Below are positions 1 to 10,667 of a stretch of 64,000 nt of DNA, piece after piece. Position numbers and translations under genes: made by a program. Under the pieces are notes generated by a model. That model was not told where the DNA came from. It saw nothing but the letters and a program-made list of their open reading frames with translations, and made no database searches. The stretch comes from Amblyomma americanum. Its lineage: Eukaryota; Arthropoda; Arachnida; Ixodida; Ixodidae. The stretch spans positions 157,454,099 to 157,518,098 of the forward strand of contig NC_135502.1 of the NCBI RefSeq assembly GCF_052857255.1, in the 5' to 3' direction. Within the stretch, counting starts at the first letter, position 1; each line of letters opens with the position of its first letter.

Positions 1-3000
1 AATATATGAGAGAACAAAAAACATAACGATGCTTCCATTCCACATGCTGTTCTATAGTGTCCTACGCAATCTTTTACAATGGTAGCATTTAAGCAATATC
101 TCTATACTACAATTCAAAGATCCGCTACAAAGCTCTCTGTTGCTGAAGGGAGCCTGGCTGCTTCCCGCAACCATAAATATTTTAGACACACACAGACAGA
201 GACGCCTGTCTGGCTCTGAAGTATGCTGCTATGTAATGTACATATTGCGACTGGTAAGCGTTCGAGTGGCAGTAGCAGAGGCATCCGAAGTAAAACTTCG
301 CTCAGTACATACATGTATCTGTGCAACTGTTGTTGCTGGCTCAGACTTTTCAAGGTCCATTGCAGTGATTTTTGCTCTTCGACATCCTCTGGATAAGCTC
401 CGCTTTTGTTACTGGAACACAATGAGAGATAAAATAATGAATTTAGAGAAAACCTAGCGCATATGTTTTGCGCTAGGTTTTCTCTAAATCAAGTATGCAC
501 CAACTAGCCCAAAAAGAGGTGTTAATGAAAATAATTAAAGCGACAGCAAACACTGGGCAAGCTACGGAAACGAATCAGTTAGTGTGTCGCGTTCATTGCT
601 TTCCAAATATCATATGATGCGAAAAATTAGCTGATCTGAACACAGCCGATTTCTCCCTGCCTCATGCAATTACTTGAATTCATGAAAAAAATCACGAAAT
701 ATTATTTCGCTCAGAGTGATGCTCACGTCGAGACCTGCTACAACGCGACCACGCAGTTTTTCCCTTCTTTGGGAAGCGTGCGCTGGGCTGCTGTGTGCTC
801 GGATCGCAAGCACGGAGGAAGTGGTATCGTAAGCGTTCTGTAAGTGCTCGCAACAGTAAAAAAGCATGTGCATCTACTTTATGTAAAACTCCACCAAGCT
901 TTGCTAAAAGCGTTAGGCTTGACTGTACACTCATCACACGTTAGGCGCTTCTGAAATCTGACCACGTAGCGAAGTAACTGCAAAACTCACCTCCAAGCTC
1001 CATTACTTGGGCGGAATAGAATGCCTTCTCATCTTTTCCGCCGCGCCAGTAGGCGTCCTTTTTTTCGCCAGGTCGCTAACGCCAGTCGGTGAGGCACCAT
1101 GGAGAGGTGTAGCGCAAAGGAAACAAGGACGACATAGAGACGTGTACGATAGCTTTTGCACCGTCGGTCCAAGTATTTCACGTACGCATAACTCGCCGCA
1201 GATGATGAACTCATAGTGGAAGTGTCACATGTGGCTGCAAAACACACAATCCAATAACTGTAACAACCACACACACCGACACGAGTGATGAACGTTGGAC
1301 GCAAACGACCGCAGACTTGGATTGGCTTGGCGACGCGCACCGCACAGGGCGCTGCATACGATGATGATGATGACCTCTTCGTTACAAACCTGAATAATAA
1401 ATACGTTTTATTCGTTCAATTTCGTCTGTTTATTTCCTGCGGCAGAACTTGCGTCTCCGACCGTGATCTCTATAACGCTCCATGTCGCAGCCTCCTCGTG
1501 CAGCGGATCCGGCCATCCAGTTGACTGCTGATTGACCACATGTAGTAGCAGACGACGCGGGGCTCTACACACCATGAAATACTTATACTTGAAAAGTTAC
1601 AAATACTACTGTGAAGGGGAAATAGTTATGAAATCCGTGTCAAGCCGTGCCACAGAGCGTTGGTCCAACATCAGCAGAACCAACTAGCCCGTCAAATCGG
1701 TCTTGCACCTGTGACTGCCCATGGAGTGTGAATAAGGCGGCTTAGTGTAACTCTATAGGCTCTATCATGTATGAGCTTTATGGTACCGCTGTAACCTAAA
1801 TGTCTGAAGTGTTCTGCGATTTTTGATCGCCACTACTGCATTACACAAAGTAGTCGCTATGTGACAAATCGCCTTCGGTTTCGGTTTCAAAGCTCGTACC
1901 TATAGTGGCTCCCGGTGCCTGATTATGCTTTGTGCTTTTTACTTAGTGCTTTAAGCAGGAAGTTTTGTGTGGCTTACGACAAACAGGAAGCACTATAAAG
2001 TCTGGGCCTAGCCGTCAGACGACGCTGGAACATTTTCAGTTTGGGTTTCGATTAATAAAAGCTCCTGTTGCGCGGTTCTTCATCATAAATAACGCTGGGC
2101 CCTTCCCTGTTCTCTGCGCTGTAAACAGCAACTTCTGTGTTATCTACGATAATATAAAAACTTCTTTTAGAACTCTCCTAAATGCAGCAAGTGCTTGAAA
2201 AGTCTGTAATTGCTGCAAAAAAGTATTTTCTTGCACGGTGCGTGGTAGATATCATAATTAGGTACTATATTGCCACTGACCTGAAATCAGCGACTTAGGA
2301 CCAGCAGAGGAGGAAATATAGATTGCTGAATAGGTAAATTGATGCACTGAAAGAATTTATGATAAGAAATCAGAAGTGTGCAAGGTACGAGGAGGAAGAG
2401 GCTCTCAAAAATAAACTGCTAGTGTGCGCTAGAACACGGAACTGGGTAGCACAACCGCGCCCTCGATCGAGGTGCTTCGATCGAGGTGATCGAGAAGCTC
2501 TATAATTATTGTTTCGCAGTGTTCTCTGGCACACCGCTGTCGCTTCCGGGTCGTAATGGCAGCGGGTGAAGGTTTGGGCTATGCTCGAGACAATTAGTAT
2601 AGCCAGGGACTCCGGAACTCTTTTTTTTTTTAGTGGGAGGGCAGGACTTCGAGCTTATTTTGTTATTTATTTATTTAATGCTCACTTACATAATAAATTG
2701 TATATATATATATATTTTTCAATGTACAAAGCTTGATGCAAAGTATCACGTTACGGTGACGACACTCCAGCTGTCAGGAAGACAACGAAAAGGCTTCCAA
2801 AATAACTGTTTAAGGGGCTGACTCACGCCCACTAAGAACTGAATTACTCGGCGGCTGCAATAGGCTTAATTATGCGTGCTCGGCGGTCATCGACCTGAAT
2901 GCCATGCAGTTCTTGGTCGTGCTGAATTTAAAGCTGGCAAGGAACCTTCGAGATAAAGAACCAAAAGCAGCAAGAATCTGGAAAAATGTGGAATCATTTG

Positions 3001-3430
3001 CACGTGGCCATGATCAACGGCATAAGTCTGGTCGCACCTCGCATTTCAAAACAAAATGATAAAGCCGCGTGCCGGAGGTTGTGAGTGCAAACGAACAAAC
3101 GGTTCAAAGATTTATGGCAATATAAAATTAATTGAAATGAGGAGCTTATACGCTGGAAGTTGTACGCACGAGGAGTGATCAATTCCATTAAAAAGCCTGT
3201 GCATGGTTTGTTTAAATTCTGCTAATCATGATCATGTACACGGTCAGGTCGATATATAGTCGACCGAATTCTGTAGGGACATGACCGGTTTAGGTTACTC
3301 ATATACCAAATGCTTTACAACTGGCTACTAAGCCAAGCAGCTCATGCAGCCCCACTGTGCTTTGAATTAAGTCCTAGAACTAATATGTGTTTCAATTTTC
3401 AGAAATCTGATACAAGTAGAAGCAAACGAA
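1..3430. other. Unassigned repeat-poor DNA
   Basis: I recognise no gene, RNA or mobile element in this stretch apart from the hairpin at 441-489. All open frames are under about 105 codons, overlap on both strands and lack any family signature. Small local features are a short palindromic direct repeat of TCGATCGAGGTG near 2470-2495 and a TA microsatellite near 2700-2717. It may contain host intergenic or intronic DNA. Exons cannot be excluded without transcript evidence. Confidence 0.5.
441..489. repeat. Perfect 21-bp inverted repeat with 7-nt loop
   Basis: Positions 441-461 are the exact reverse complement of 469-489, separated by a 7-nt loop at 462-468. The arm starts ATTTAGAGAAAACC and ends TAGCGCA. 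RNA from either strand would fold into a 21-bp stem with no mismatch. The surrounding DNA shows no target-site duplication or further terminal repeats that I can see. It could be the core of a fold-back element, a small-RNA precursor or a cruciform-forming site. The symmetry is directly visible and the role is unknown. Confidence 0.9.
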
Positions 3431-3540
3431 GATTGGGGGGGGGGGCACTTCTCCCCTGAAAAATGTGGGGGGGAGGCGACCTTCCCCATTGCCACCCCCC
3501 TGTTCCGCGGTTCTTGAGTATAGCCCACCTGAACTCGGGT

Positions 3541-4165
3541 AGGCGGCCCTATAGATACGTGATGAGCACATTGGAGTGGGTATATCTCGCATATTGTATA
3601 TATGATATTGGTCGCAAAGCCGATGTATATTGGCAAACAAGTTTAAAAATCCGAGGTGTTCTGAGAGATGTTCGATCCAATGAAGCATTCGGTCAGGAAA
3701 GACCTTTGAAGGCAGTTCGCAGTGTATACCGGATTGTTTTTTTCCGAATATATAGCTTTCGTTGAACTATAGGAACTTTTTGGAATTCTTTTATTGGCAT
3801 ATCTCAAATAAACTCTTCATTTCTGGAAGAAAAAAAAAACACTCAAGGGTGAGCGGCCTTATAGATACGTGATCGGCCCGCTGGAGTGGGTATATCTCGC
3901 ATATTGTATATCTGACATTGGTCGCAAAGCCGATGTCTATTGGTAAACAAGTTTAATACGTCCGAGGTGTCCTGAGAGATGTTCGGTCGGACGAAGCATT
4001 CGGTCAGGCAAGATCTTTGAAGGCAGTTCGCAGTGTATACCGGATTGTTTTTTTACGAATATATAGCTTTCGTCTTATTATAGGAACTTTTTGGAATTCT
4101 TTTATTGACATATCTCAAATAAACCCTTCATTTATGCAAGAAAAAAAAAACACACATGGGTAGGT
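3541..4165 (+). repeat. Two-copy tandem duplication, ~310-bp unit ending in poly(A)
   Basis: The segment starting GGCCCTATAGATACGTGAT near 3545 recurs near 3855 with roughly 90% or better identity by eye. A third copy starts at about 4166 but stops after a few bases. Each unit carries AATAAA about 20 bases before an A10 run (near 3830 and 4142) and then the linker CAAGGGTGAG or CATGGGTAGG. A unit ending in a polyadenylation signal and A-run is what a head-to-tail retroposed transcript would look like, but unequal exchange is an equally good explanation. I do not recognise the sequence. Confidence 0.8.
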
Positions 4166-4169
4166 GGCC

Positions 4170-5266
4170 CTAGTAATAGAATGGTTAACACAATATATGA
4201 ATGGTTAGAAAGGGCTAATGCAACATATTTTTACTAAGAACAGAAATTATGTGGACATGTCCTTAGTGTTCCTTTGAGAAGCAGTATTTTCTTCAATGTG
4301 TTGTGTAAACTATAGTTGAATACAACTCAAGAATGAAGTGGCAAATGCTTCTCTATAATTCACTTCGCAAGTTGTTTGCATGGAAGGTATGACAACCTGA
4401 GCCAATCAGGATGGCGCACACTATATAATTGGGTTGCTGCATGCCTACCAACCCCATTGCCTTGTGACAGGTAGCTCCATTTCTGTGAATGAAGGTGTAC
4501 TAGTGTTTAGGCTGTTTATTTCTTCAGCAGGTGACACTTGATGTCTTTTTATTTTTATGTTTGTTTTCAGATGGGTGACATGTTCACACAGTGAAGAGGG
4601 CATATATGGCCCACTTTTCTTTTTGTCATTACCTGTTCATATTCAGTTCTTTAGTTGTCACGTCATAGTTGTTTGGATGGACATTTATTCACTCCATTGT
4701 GGTCTATGCCCAAGGAAGCTGAGTCAAATCCAGGCGAGAGCAGCCGCATGTTGATATAGGTGAAGTGGAAAATACGCCTCTTTGCTGTGCTTTTTCAGGG
4801 CATATGCAGTTGAAGTTAATCTGGAGCCCTCCACCATGGCGTCTACAATAGCTCATTAGAGACATTGTAATTCTCATATTTGCTAATCTCATTGTGGCAG
4901 TGCTCGATGTGCTCGGCTTGTACACGCAGACGTTTAATGGATCACATTGGCCTGTTAACGGGCTCACATCTCATCGTCATCATCAAAATTCGCATGCACT
5001 GCTGGTTGTGTCCTCCTCCTCCATGCTCATTACAATGCCTGGTCCTTTGAGAGGCATCTGCCACTTAATTTTTAAGTTGTATTTGAGTATAGTAAATATG
5101 GAGAAATGTAACTAATATTGTATGTCACTTGCTGCTGTGTTGTTCGTGTGGTCTGTGTACAAAACTCTTACTCTTGTTCCATGATATATTAGTATTTATG
5201 TAGTGTTTTTGTGTATTATGTAGGGTTGTTTCATTAAACAGATGGTATTTGTGGATTCTGTTTATA
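4170..5266. other. Unassigned AT-rich DNA
   Basis: No gene is recognised. The only assigned feature is the SINE-tail relic near 4815. A splice-acceptor-like tract ending TTTGTTTTCAG at about 4569 precedes a short open frame, but nothing links it to a known protein. I therefore do not call an exon. Confidence 0.4.
4815..4905 (+). mobile_element. Relic of a tRNA-derived SINE tail
   Basis: The stretch CTGGAGCCCTCCACCATGGC (from about 4825) and what follows resembles the 3' body of the tRNA-derived SINE that I remember as common in ixodid tick genomic and cDNA sequences. The match is from memory and the copy is diverged. No tRNA-like head is visible upstream. A related copy in the opposite orientation lies at about 26770-26850. 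Confidence 0.4.
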
Positions 5267-5760
5267 CAAGGGGTGATCAGTATATTTTCTACCTCCTGGT
5301 CTGTAACACATTTATTACCTCATGAAAGGGAAAGACTTTACAATGAAAAGAAAGTTTGATGTTCCCACCTTTCATGATATTTTCATTTTTCACATGGCAC
5401 CACTGATATTGAAGCAGTCACAAGGAAAATATTAGTATACATCTGTGTACGGTTAAAACAGTTTTTCGAAACCAACTTTTGGATGGCAGAAGGTGTTCTC
5501 CCTATCATTATCCACCATCGAATGAGTCCAATTTATGGTAATGGGTATGTTATGTTTCCAGTCTGAAGGTGGGTACAAACTCTACGTACATACAAGATCC
5601 CGCTGTGTTGAGTGTGAAAGACGAGGAGTGCAGTGGATGCCTACAGTCTGCATCTCGCATCTGAGCTCGTGGCACCTGTGGATGAATTTATTTGTGATGA
5701 TTGTCACATTAAGCAGACGGTTATTGCGGGCATTCTTGAACTTGAGGATGCAGAAGGACC
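5267..5760 (+). pseudogene. Decayed mariner-type DNA transposon, 5' part
   Basis: A mariner transposase binds the ends of its element through an N-terminal helix-turn-helix region and cuts at TA. Here CAAGGGGTGATCAG follows a TA at 5265-5266, like a mariner terminal repeat. From about 5467 the frame reads FFETNFWMAEGVLPIII, then HHRMSPIYGNGYV, a stop at 5574-5576 where the family normally has Arg, and RWVQ. This is the family's AEGV...IHRRM...YG...VRRWV helix-turn-helix pattern. After frameshifts, about 5650-5755 reads VDEFICDDCHIKQTVIAGIL, matching the second DNA-binding helix region. The catalytic Asp triad is not found and I see no right terminal repeat, so the copy is dead and probably truncated. 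The family pattern is from knowledge, and assignment below family level is not attempted. Confidence 0.6.
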
Positions 5761-6601
5761 GTGGACTTTGTCCTAAAAAAATCCATCATTTAATGTGACA
5801 ATGCTTGAAATGACAACAAGTTAGGTGGCAATACTGTCGTGTTGAATAAGCTGCAGTTTCGGTATGTTCTGCATCACCCACCAATAGCTCTGACCTAGTG
5901 CCTTGTAGCTACTGGCTATTCCGTAGCTGAAGAAACATTTGAAGACCTTCAGTGTCCAGTTGGGGCCATCAGCCTCATTCTTCTCTGAGGGCATGTAAAC
6001 AACAATAGTGCATCGATGACGCAAGGGCATCAGTGTAAGTGGGGGACGATATCAAAAAATGAATTTCACCTCTGAAAAAAGACATCTGAACCTTTGTTTA
6101 TAATAATATCTTTCACTTTCAGTAATTAGCATGTTATAGACAAGGAAGCTAATTATTCAACACACCTCTCAAGCTTGGGATATATGTAAGGGAAATTTTT
6201 GCATCTGTATAGTCACTTCCTTATTATTGGAAGCTACTTGAGTCATTTATCCCATGGACCAATGTTTTGTGGCCTCATTATCTACTATGTTTCAGATGGT
6301 GTCCTTGCCTTAATTTTACTTTTCCTGAGGGTGTTCTAAACTTTTTTTCGAATGTGTGCGTTCAGCTGAGATGTTGCTTTGAAACAGGACAGCATTGGAA
6401 TGCCATATGCTTGCCCATTCATGTGCTAAGCTGATACAGCGTAAAATGGTACTATACTCGGGATTTAACATCCCACCACGTTAGAGGGATCTAATTTGAT
6501 CACCTGTGTTTTTTAATTATGAGCTCAAGTGCACTGCGTGAAAGACAAGATGAAATGTTATCCATTTAATTTCATACGAGCCTTATAAAAGACACACATA
6601 T
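5761..6601. other. Unassigned DNA between mariner relic and TRIM
   Basis: No recognised element or gene. A 69-codon minus-strand open frame at 5821-6030 has no family signature that I know. The stretch may include more of the decayed mariner element or its insertion site. Confidence 0.35.
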
Positions 6602-6711
6602 TGTTACGTGACGGATAACAGATGGCGATGGAATGATTTAATGGCGGTGGGCCTAGCGCGAGAGCTCCGTGCCGCGCCACTGCCCACTTTATCGTCTTCG
6701 AGTCCATGACA
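6602..6711 (-). repeat. 3' LTR of the TRIM (minus orientation)
   Basis: 110-bp direct repeat with TG...CA ends. It matches the other LTR except for a missing ~23-bp block (AGCAGGTGAAGACAGTAC region) and several substitutions. It is preceded on the minus strand by CAGCCCCGGGTAG rather than a clear purine tract. Confidence 0.75.
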
Positions 6712-6947
6712 CTACCCGGGGCTGCCGAGCGATCGTCCCGATCGCGCGAACTGAAAGACCGGCAGTGAAGACGAAACGCAGCGCGTGACGATGAGCGTGA
6801 CAGGACGGATGAACACAGAAGAGAAGAAGATGCAGGGTTTGCCGTCACGATGAAAGAGATGAACAGATGATCAGATGAGCGCTGGTCCAGGAAGCTTCCG
6901 GGCCGTAGCTAGCTAGGTCACCATGAGCCGACGGCCGAGGCCCATGA

Positions 6948-7094
6948 TCACACCGAACGGCATGGGCAGGAGCTGTGTCCGAATATGTTGGCGGCTTCTA
7001 GGGTCAGTGGGGTCATAGGTTCGAGTAGCGGCGGCGTCGTCAAGTTGTCGTGTCTTCTGGTCGGGGCCGGGGACGGGGCTGGGGTGAACGACAT
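6948..7094 (-). CDS. Truncated gag-like leader ORF inside the TRIM
   Basis: A 48-codon minus-strand frame opens with ATG at 7094 after the presumed primer-binding site. It starts MSFTPAPSPAPTRRHDN and continues Pro/Leu/Thr-rich to a stop at 6948. A Pro-rich start followed by a short charged segment is common at the amino end of LTR-retrotransposon Gag, but there is no capsid or zinc-knuckle region. It probably survives because it overlaps packaging or dimerisation signals rather than as a working protein. Longer upstream in-frame sequence exists but begins inside the LTR. Confidence 0.35.
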   Translation of the reverse strand: MSFTPAPSPAPTRRHDNLTTPPLLEPMTPLTLEAANIFGHSSCPCRSV

Positions 7095-7228
7095 GGTTGG
7101 TTCTGGTCTGGCGGGCTGGGGCACAACCGGGCGGTGCGGGCAGGAACACACGACCGACGACCACGGCACACGCAGGACGCCGAAGCTCCAGGACCAGGAT
7201 GGGGATGAACTCCGCACCTCACGCCAAA

Positions 7229-7361
7229 TGTTACGTGACGGCAAGCAGGTGAAGACAGTACTACATAACAGATGGCGATGGAATGATTTAATGGCGGTGG
7301 GCCTAGCGCGAGCGCTCCGTGCCACGACACTGCCAACTTTGTCGTCTTCGAGTCCGTGACA
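7229..7361 (-). repeat. 5' LTR of the TRIM (minus orientation)
   Basis: 133-bp direct repeat partner of 6602-6711, with TG...CA ends and ATAT immediately outside at 7362-7365. On the minus strand it would be the upstream LTR carrying the promoter. Confidence 0.75.
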
Positions 7362-7404
7362 ATATCAGCTGACTGAGAGATGCAGTTCACCCATAAGAGT
7401 GATA

Positions 7405-7825
7405 CGAGAGCTGTATATTGCCTCAAATTAGCGATACGAAAGACACATCGGCCCATTCGGGTGATACGAAATCCATATTTCGGCTCAAACAACTGATACG
7501 ATAGACACGTATCAGCACATAGAGGCAACCGAGGGACACATATGGCCATACGAGGCATACGAAGGACACAATCAGCCCATACGAGGGATACGAAGGACAC
7601 AAATGGCCATACGAGGCATACGAAGGACACATATCAGCCCATACGAGGGATACGAAGGACACATAGAAGCCCATTCGAGGGATACTAGGGACACATATCA
7701 GCCCATACGAAACACATATTGGACACATATCAACGCGTATGACCACAATCTAGACACATATCATCTCGTATGACCACATACTAGACACATATAAATTCAT
7801 ACGGGACACATATGCATTCATATGA
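7405..7825. repeat. Minisatellite, ~31-bp unit
   Basis: Units of about 30-32 bp built on GCCCATACGAGGGATACGAA and GGACACATATCA repeat about a dozen times, most regular at 7550-7700 and more decayed on both sides. All minus-strand frames are open through the array simply because the unit lacks stops there, so the Tyr/Val/Ser-rich open frames across it are not genes. Confidence 0.85.
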
Positions 7826-8079
7826 GATTTTTCGATAGGGCTAGCTCACCTCCAGCCAGTCAGCCGGAGCAAAGCTAGCTCTATGTCCGTTGGCCCTGCA
7901 GTAATACAACGCGACAGTAATTCACAGGAAAGGAACTGCTCACGCGAACGCTCACGCACTGTCACGCCTGCCTCGCTCACGCGAGGACGCAGTCTCGAAG
8001 TGAACACCAGAAATAGCTGTCGCCGCCTGTGGTTTCCGAAGGCTTTTACAGCTGCCCTCTTTTGATGCCCTCTTCCATC
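7826..8079. other. Unassigned spacer
   Basis: Short stretch between the minisatellite and the LINE tail. It has several CTCACGCGAACGCTCACGC-like direct repeats near 7935-7985 and no gene. Confidence 0.35.
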
Positions 8080-8508
8080 ATGTAGTTATTCGTGCTCACT
8101 TTTGGGAGAGCGAATTTTTGGTTCCTTTCATTCCTGTTCGTTCTTTTCGACATCACCCCCGTTTCACGGTACCTCGCTGCTACACTCATTATGGCCACTT
8201 CACTCGTAATTATTACATACCCAAAATTTCTAATTCTTTGCCTGATTAGATCTTTTCAGTTTCTTCGCTGTCACAATTAAGGAACTTCTTAAAAACCTAT
8301 ATGTCGGTTATTTAATCTGTTTTCTTTTTCTTGTTTGCTTTTCATACTAAGGTTTATCATTGTTTGCTTGCTTGTCACACCTGTTTTTCATATGTCATTC
8401 ACCGACTGCCGAGTACTGCCCGACAAGCCTTTATGGCTAGGGCAGACTTGTCCTAAGAATTGTAAATGTGCTGTCTGAAAATAAAGGTGTTTATTATTAT
8501 TATTATAG
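8080..8508 (+). mobile_element. 5'-truncated CR1-like LINE 3' tail
   Basis: The stretch ends GACAAGCCTTTATGGCTAGG, then CAGACTTGTCC, AATAAAGG and a TTA microsatellite (8484-8508). A 3' untranslated region ending in a short microsatellite is typical of CR1/L2-group LINEs, and the GACAAGCC...GGGCAGACTTGTCC pattern resembles LINE tails I know from ticks. No RT-coding part is left. The left boundary is a guess. Confidence 0.45.
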
Positions 8509-10021
8509 GGACCACTACTGGGGCTGTTTCCGTGTGAAATGCATCTGCATGGTGTCATGTACGCCTCGCATGTGGCGACTGTCTTTGTGTTTCATGTAAC
8601 GCGACACCATATTGTTTCTGCATAAAAGTTGCGTTCTGGGCATTAGGGTCATGGAGGAAAAAAACTGAGGGGGAGCATCCGACGAGAGACTTGAAGCCTA
8701 GTCGTAAAAAGTAAAAATGCATTAAAAAGAAGAGAGTCGGTCCCCCCATGACCATGCCACGTGATAGCGTGCGGTTGTATCTAGCGTCGCCGAGCGCGCA
8801 CACGCGCGGTCTGCCACGGCATACTGACTGTAGATCAACCTCCTTGCTGTAGAGGGCCGCGCAGTCGCGATCACTATAACATGCCAACAACAAAACACTG
8901 ACTGTGAGAGCGAAAGAACGGGGGAGGGGCCGGCTTCACGAGCGCTTGGCTCGCGAGCACTTGCCGCTTGGCGCCGCGCACCCTCCTCAGTGTTTTTTTC
9001 CTCTGTGAGTAGGGTAGTGTTAACGACGATCTTTAATTATATTACATATCGTGTGAAACAACCAGTGAAGCTGTTGCAACGATCTTGGAAAGGGCGTGCA
9101 AGGTCGTCATGTGCTCCAGCTTTCTCGCGTCTCTATTTCTTTTATTTTTTTTTCCATTTACACCCCCCGAGGCCGCGTGGCCGGGACGCCAGGCGCCTTC
9201 GGAGGAAACTCTTTTATGTGGTTGGTTTGTGGCTCGCAGTCGCGCGCTGTACAGTTGCACCCCTGAGCCGCGTTGCCGGGACGCCGCGCGACTCCGCGGG
9301 TGGGGAGGGGGAAACTTTCCTTTGTCTTTTGTTTATCGGGCGGAGTGGTGGCCGGACGCCTTAGGCGACACAGTCCGTGCGTTCATCACCCGGCGTTCGA
9401 TGTGTTTGTTTCCGCGGGTGTACTCCGACTTCGCGTGAAGTGAGCATGAGTGTACTACTGCTTTTGTCGGGTCTTGTTCTCGCACTGACATGGGAGGCAC
9501 CATCTGTCTCCACTGACGGCGCTTAATTTCCGCATCATTAGCGCACGGGGCTACGGACGCCTTCGGCAAACCACACCCTGCGCGTCCGTTAGGTGGCTGG
9601 TTTTTCGTTTTTCTTTGCCGAACCTCGGAGCCACTGGTGGTAAATTTGCGCTTCTCTGCGGGATTGGGTTTCGTGACATGGCGGACCGGGGCCCAGACGC
9701 ATCGGTTGCCCAGCCCCGTCGCCTATACTTGCATTCGCCGAAATCGTGGGTCAGTGACTTGGAAATGTGGGAGTGCCGAAAGAATAATTCCTTTTTTGGA
9801 AGAAACCGTGCGACGGCTGCGAGCTCTGGGTGGGGCGGCAGTTGAGGTGGGAGCTCGGCAGGAGACGGACTTCCTCCCGTACGCTCCCTTAGGAAGACGG
9901 ACTGTCCTAAGTCCAAGGGCGGCTCAGCTCAGTTATTCTGTATCTATGCTGCGGTCATCATTTTAACTGCACTGTACTTTTAATTGTTGTAATGAAGTGT
10001 AGAACTAATTAGTTTCCTCAG
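8509..10021. other. Unassigned, GC-rich in the middle
   Basis: No gene or element is recognised. From about 8920 to 9960 the DNA is GC- and CpG-rich and carries imperfect local repeats of GCCGGGACGCC and GGACGCCTTCGG (about 9180, 9270, 9350, 9550). Several overlapping open frames of 75-125 codons exist on both strands, as expected in GC-rich sequence. It could be a promoter-like CpG region or an old LTR. I cannot tell. Confidence 0.4.
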
Positions 10022-10101
10022 TTAATCCGGCCAATTCGTGAGGTTTATTGGGCGCAGCAACGAAGCGGGGCCTATGAATAAAAATGAAAAAAGAACCAGC
10101 A

Positions 10102-10157
10102 GGCGTGATTCCGGCGCTACCATGACACCACCGTTCACGTTATGGCTCTTCATGCAG
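10102..10157 (+). repeat. LINE A leader repeat, copy 1
   Basis: 56 bp almost identical to 10405-10460, at a spacing of 303 bp, so both are read in the same frame. It encodes RDSGATMTPPFTLWLFMQ. The copy ends CTTCATGCAG and is followed by GTTTTAAAC. Reading on, MTPPFTLWLFMQVLNVAVSL looks like a signal peptide with a hydrophobic core. Confidence 0.9.
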
Positions 10158-10404
10158 GTTTTAAACGTGGCTGTCTCGTTACAATGCAATCGTGACTGCC
10201 TTCTGCCCAGCATCAACGAATCCTCACCACCGGGCAATGTTCTAAGTAGTTTCGTGGAACCTTTCAACGCCGATGCCTTCCTCGTCACTGAAGCGTGTGG
10301 TGCCGCTGAATTTGGACAATGCCCGCTGCCAGTCACCCAACATTGGTCCGTCGACGAACATCATCTCGTGCTACAAAAGGGGCGTCACAGCAGTCTTCCT
10401 CTGG

Positions 10405-10460
10405 GGCGTGATTCCGGTGCTACCATGACACCGCCGTTCACGTTATGGCTCTTCATGCAG
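10405..10460 (+). repeat. LINE A leader repeat, copy 2
   Basis: Second copy of the 56-bp leader repeat, in frame with the first and followed by ATTGGTGGAAAG instead of a hydrophobic continuation. Confidence 0.9.
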
Positions 10461-10640
10461 ATTGGTGGAAAGCCTCCATACGGCAACGATGTTTTGAACG
10501 TTTTGCCGGTTCCGCCCCATGTGATTTTTTCACAAGTGTGTTCACGGTCTTCTTTTATCGAGAATGCAAAGTACTGTCGAAGGCGACGCTATTTGTTAAA
10601 GCGTAGGGTTGTGTTTTTCATGCTGCTGCTGTTATTGTGC

Positions 10641-10667
10641 GGAGACGTTGAACTGAATCCAGGGCCT
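10641..10667 (+). other. 2A-type ribosome-skipping motif in LINE A
   Basis: The codons give GDVELNPGP, which fits the 2A consensus D-x-E-x-N-P-G-P exactly, in frame with ORF1 and directly after a Leu-rich run. 2A peptides make the ribosome skip the Gly-Pro bond. Such motifs are known near the ORF1 start of some APE-type LINEs. Function here is inferred from the motif. Confidence 0.85.

Larger units (their letters stand above)
6602..7361 (-). mobile_element. TRIM-like miniature LTR retrotransposon
   Basis: Two direct repeats, 6602-6711 (110 bp) and 7229-7361 (133 bp), bracket about 517 bp. Both run TGTTACGTGACGG...GACA on the plus strand. They therefore have TG...CA ends, and read TGTCA...TAACA on the minus strand. 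The shorter copy lacks about 23 bp near one end. The same 4-bp ATAT lies just outside (6598-6601 and 7362-7365), as expected for a target-site duplication. On the minus strand the base after the repeat is followed by TTTGGCGTGAGGTGCGG, a plausible primer-binding site starting TGG. No pol gene fits, so replication would need an autonomous partner. The element is called from structure, and the partner family (Gypsy-type likely) is an inference. Confidence 0.8.

Noticed and set aside
5590..5745. CxxC pairs read as a zinc ribbon
   Set aside because: The pairs lie in different frames, and the surrounding residues fit a mariner transposase DNA-binding region better.
7040..7746. Minus-strand ORFs of 107 and 196 codons over the 31-bp minisatellite
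   Set aside because: Translated repeat (SLVWADMCPSYASYG-like) running into the TRIM LTR, with no conserved family.
8990..9966. Overlapping GC-rich ORFs of 110-125 codons
   Set aside because: Open on both strands in several frames, as expected from high GC content, with no motif supporting a gene.
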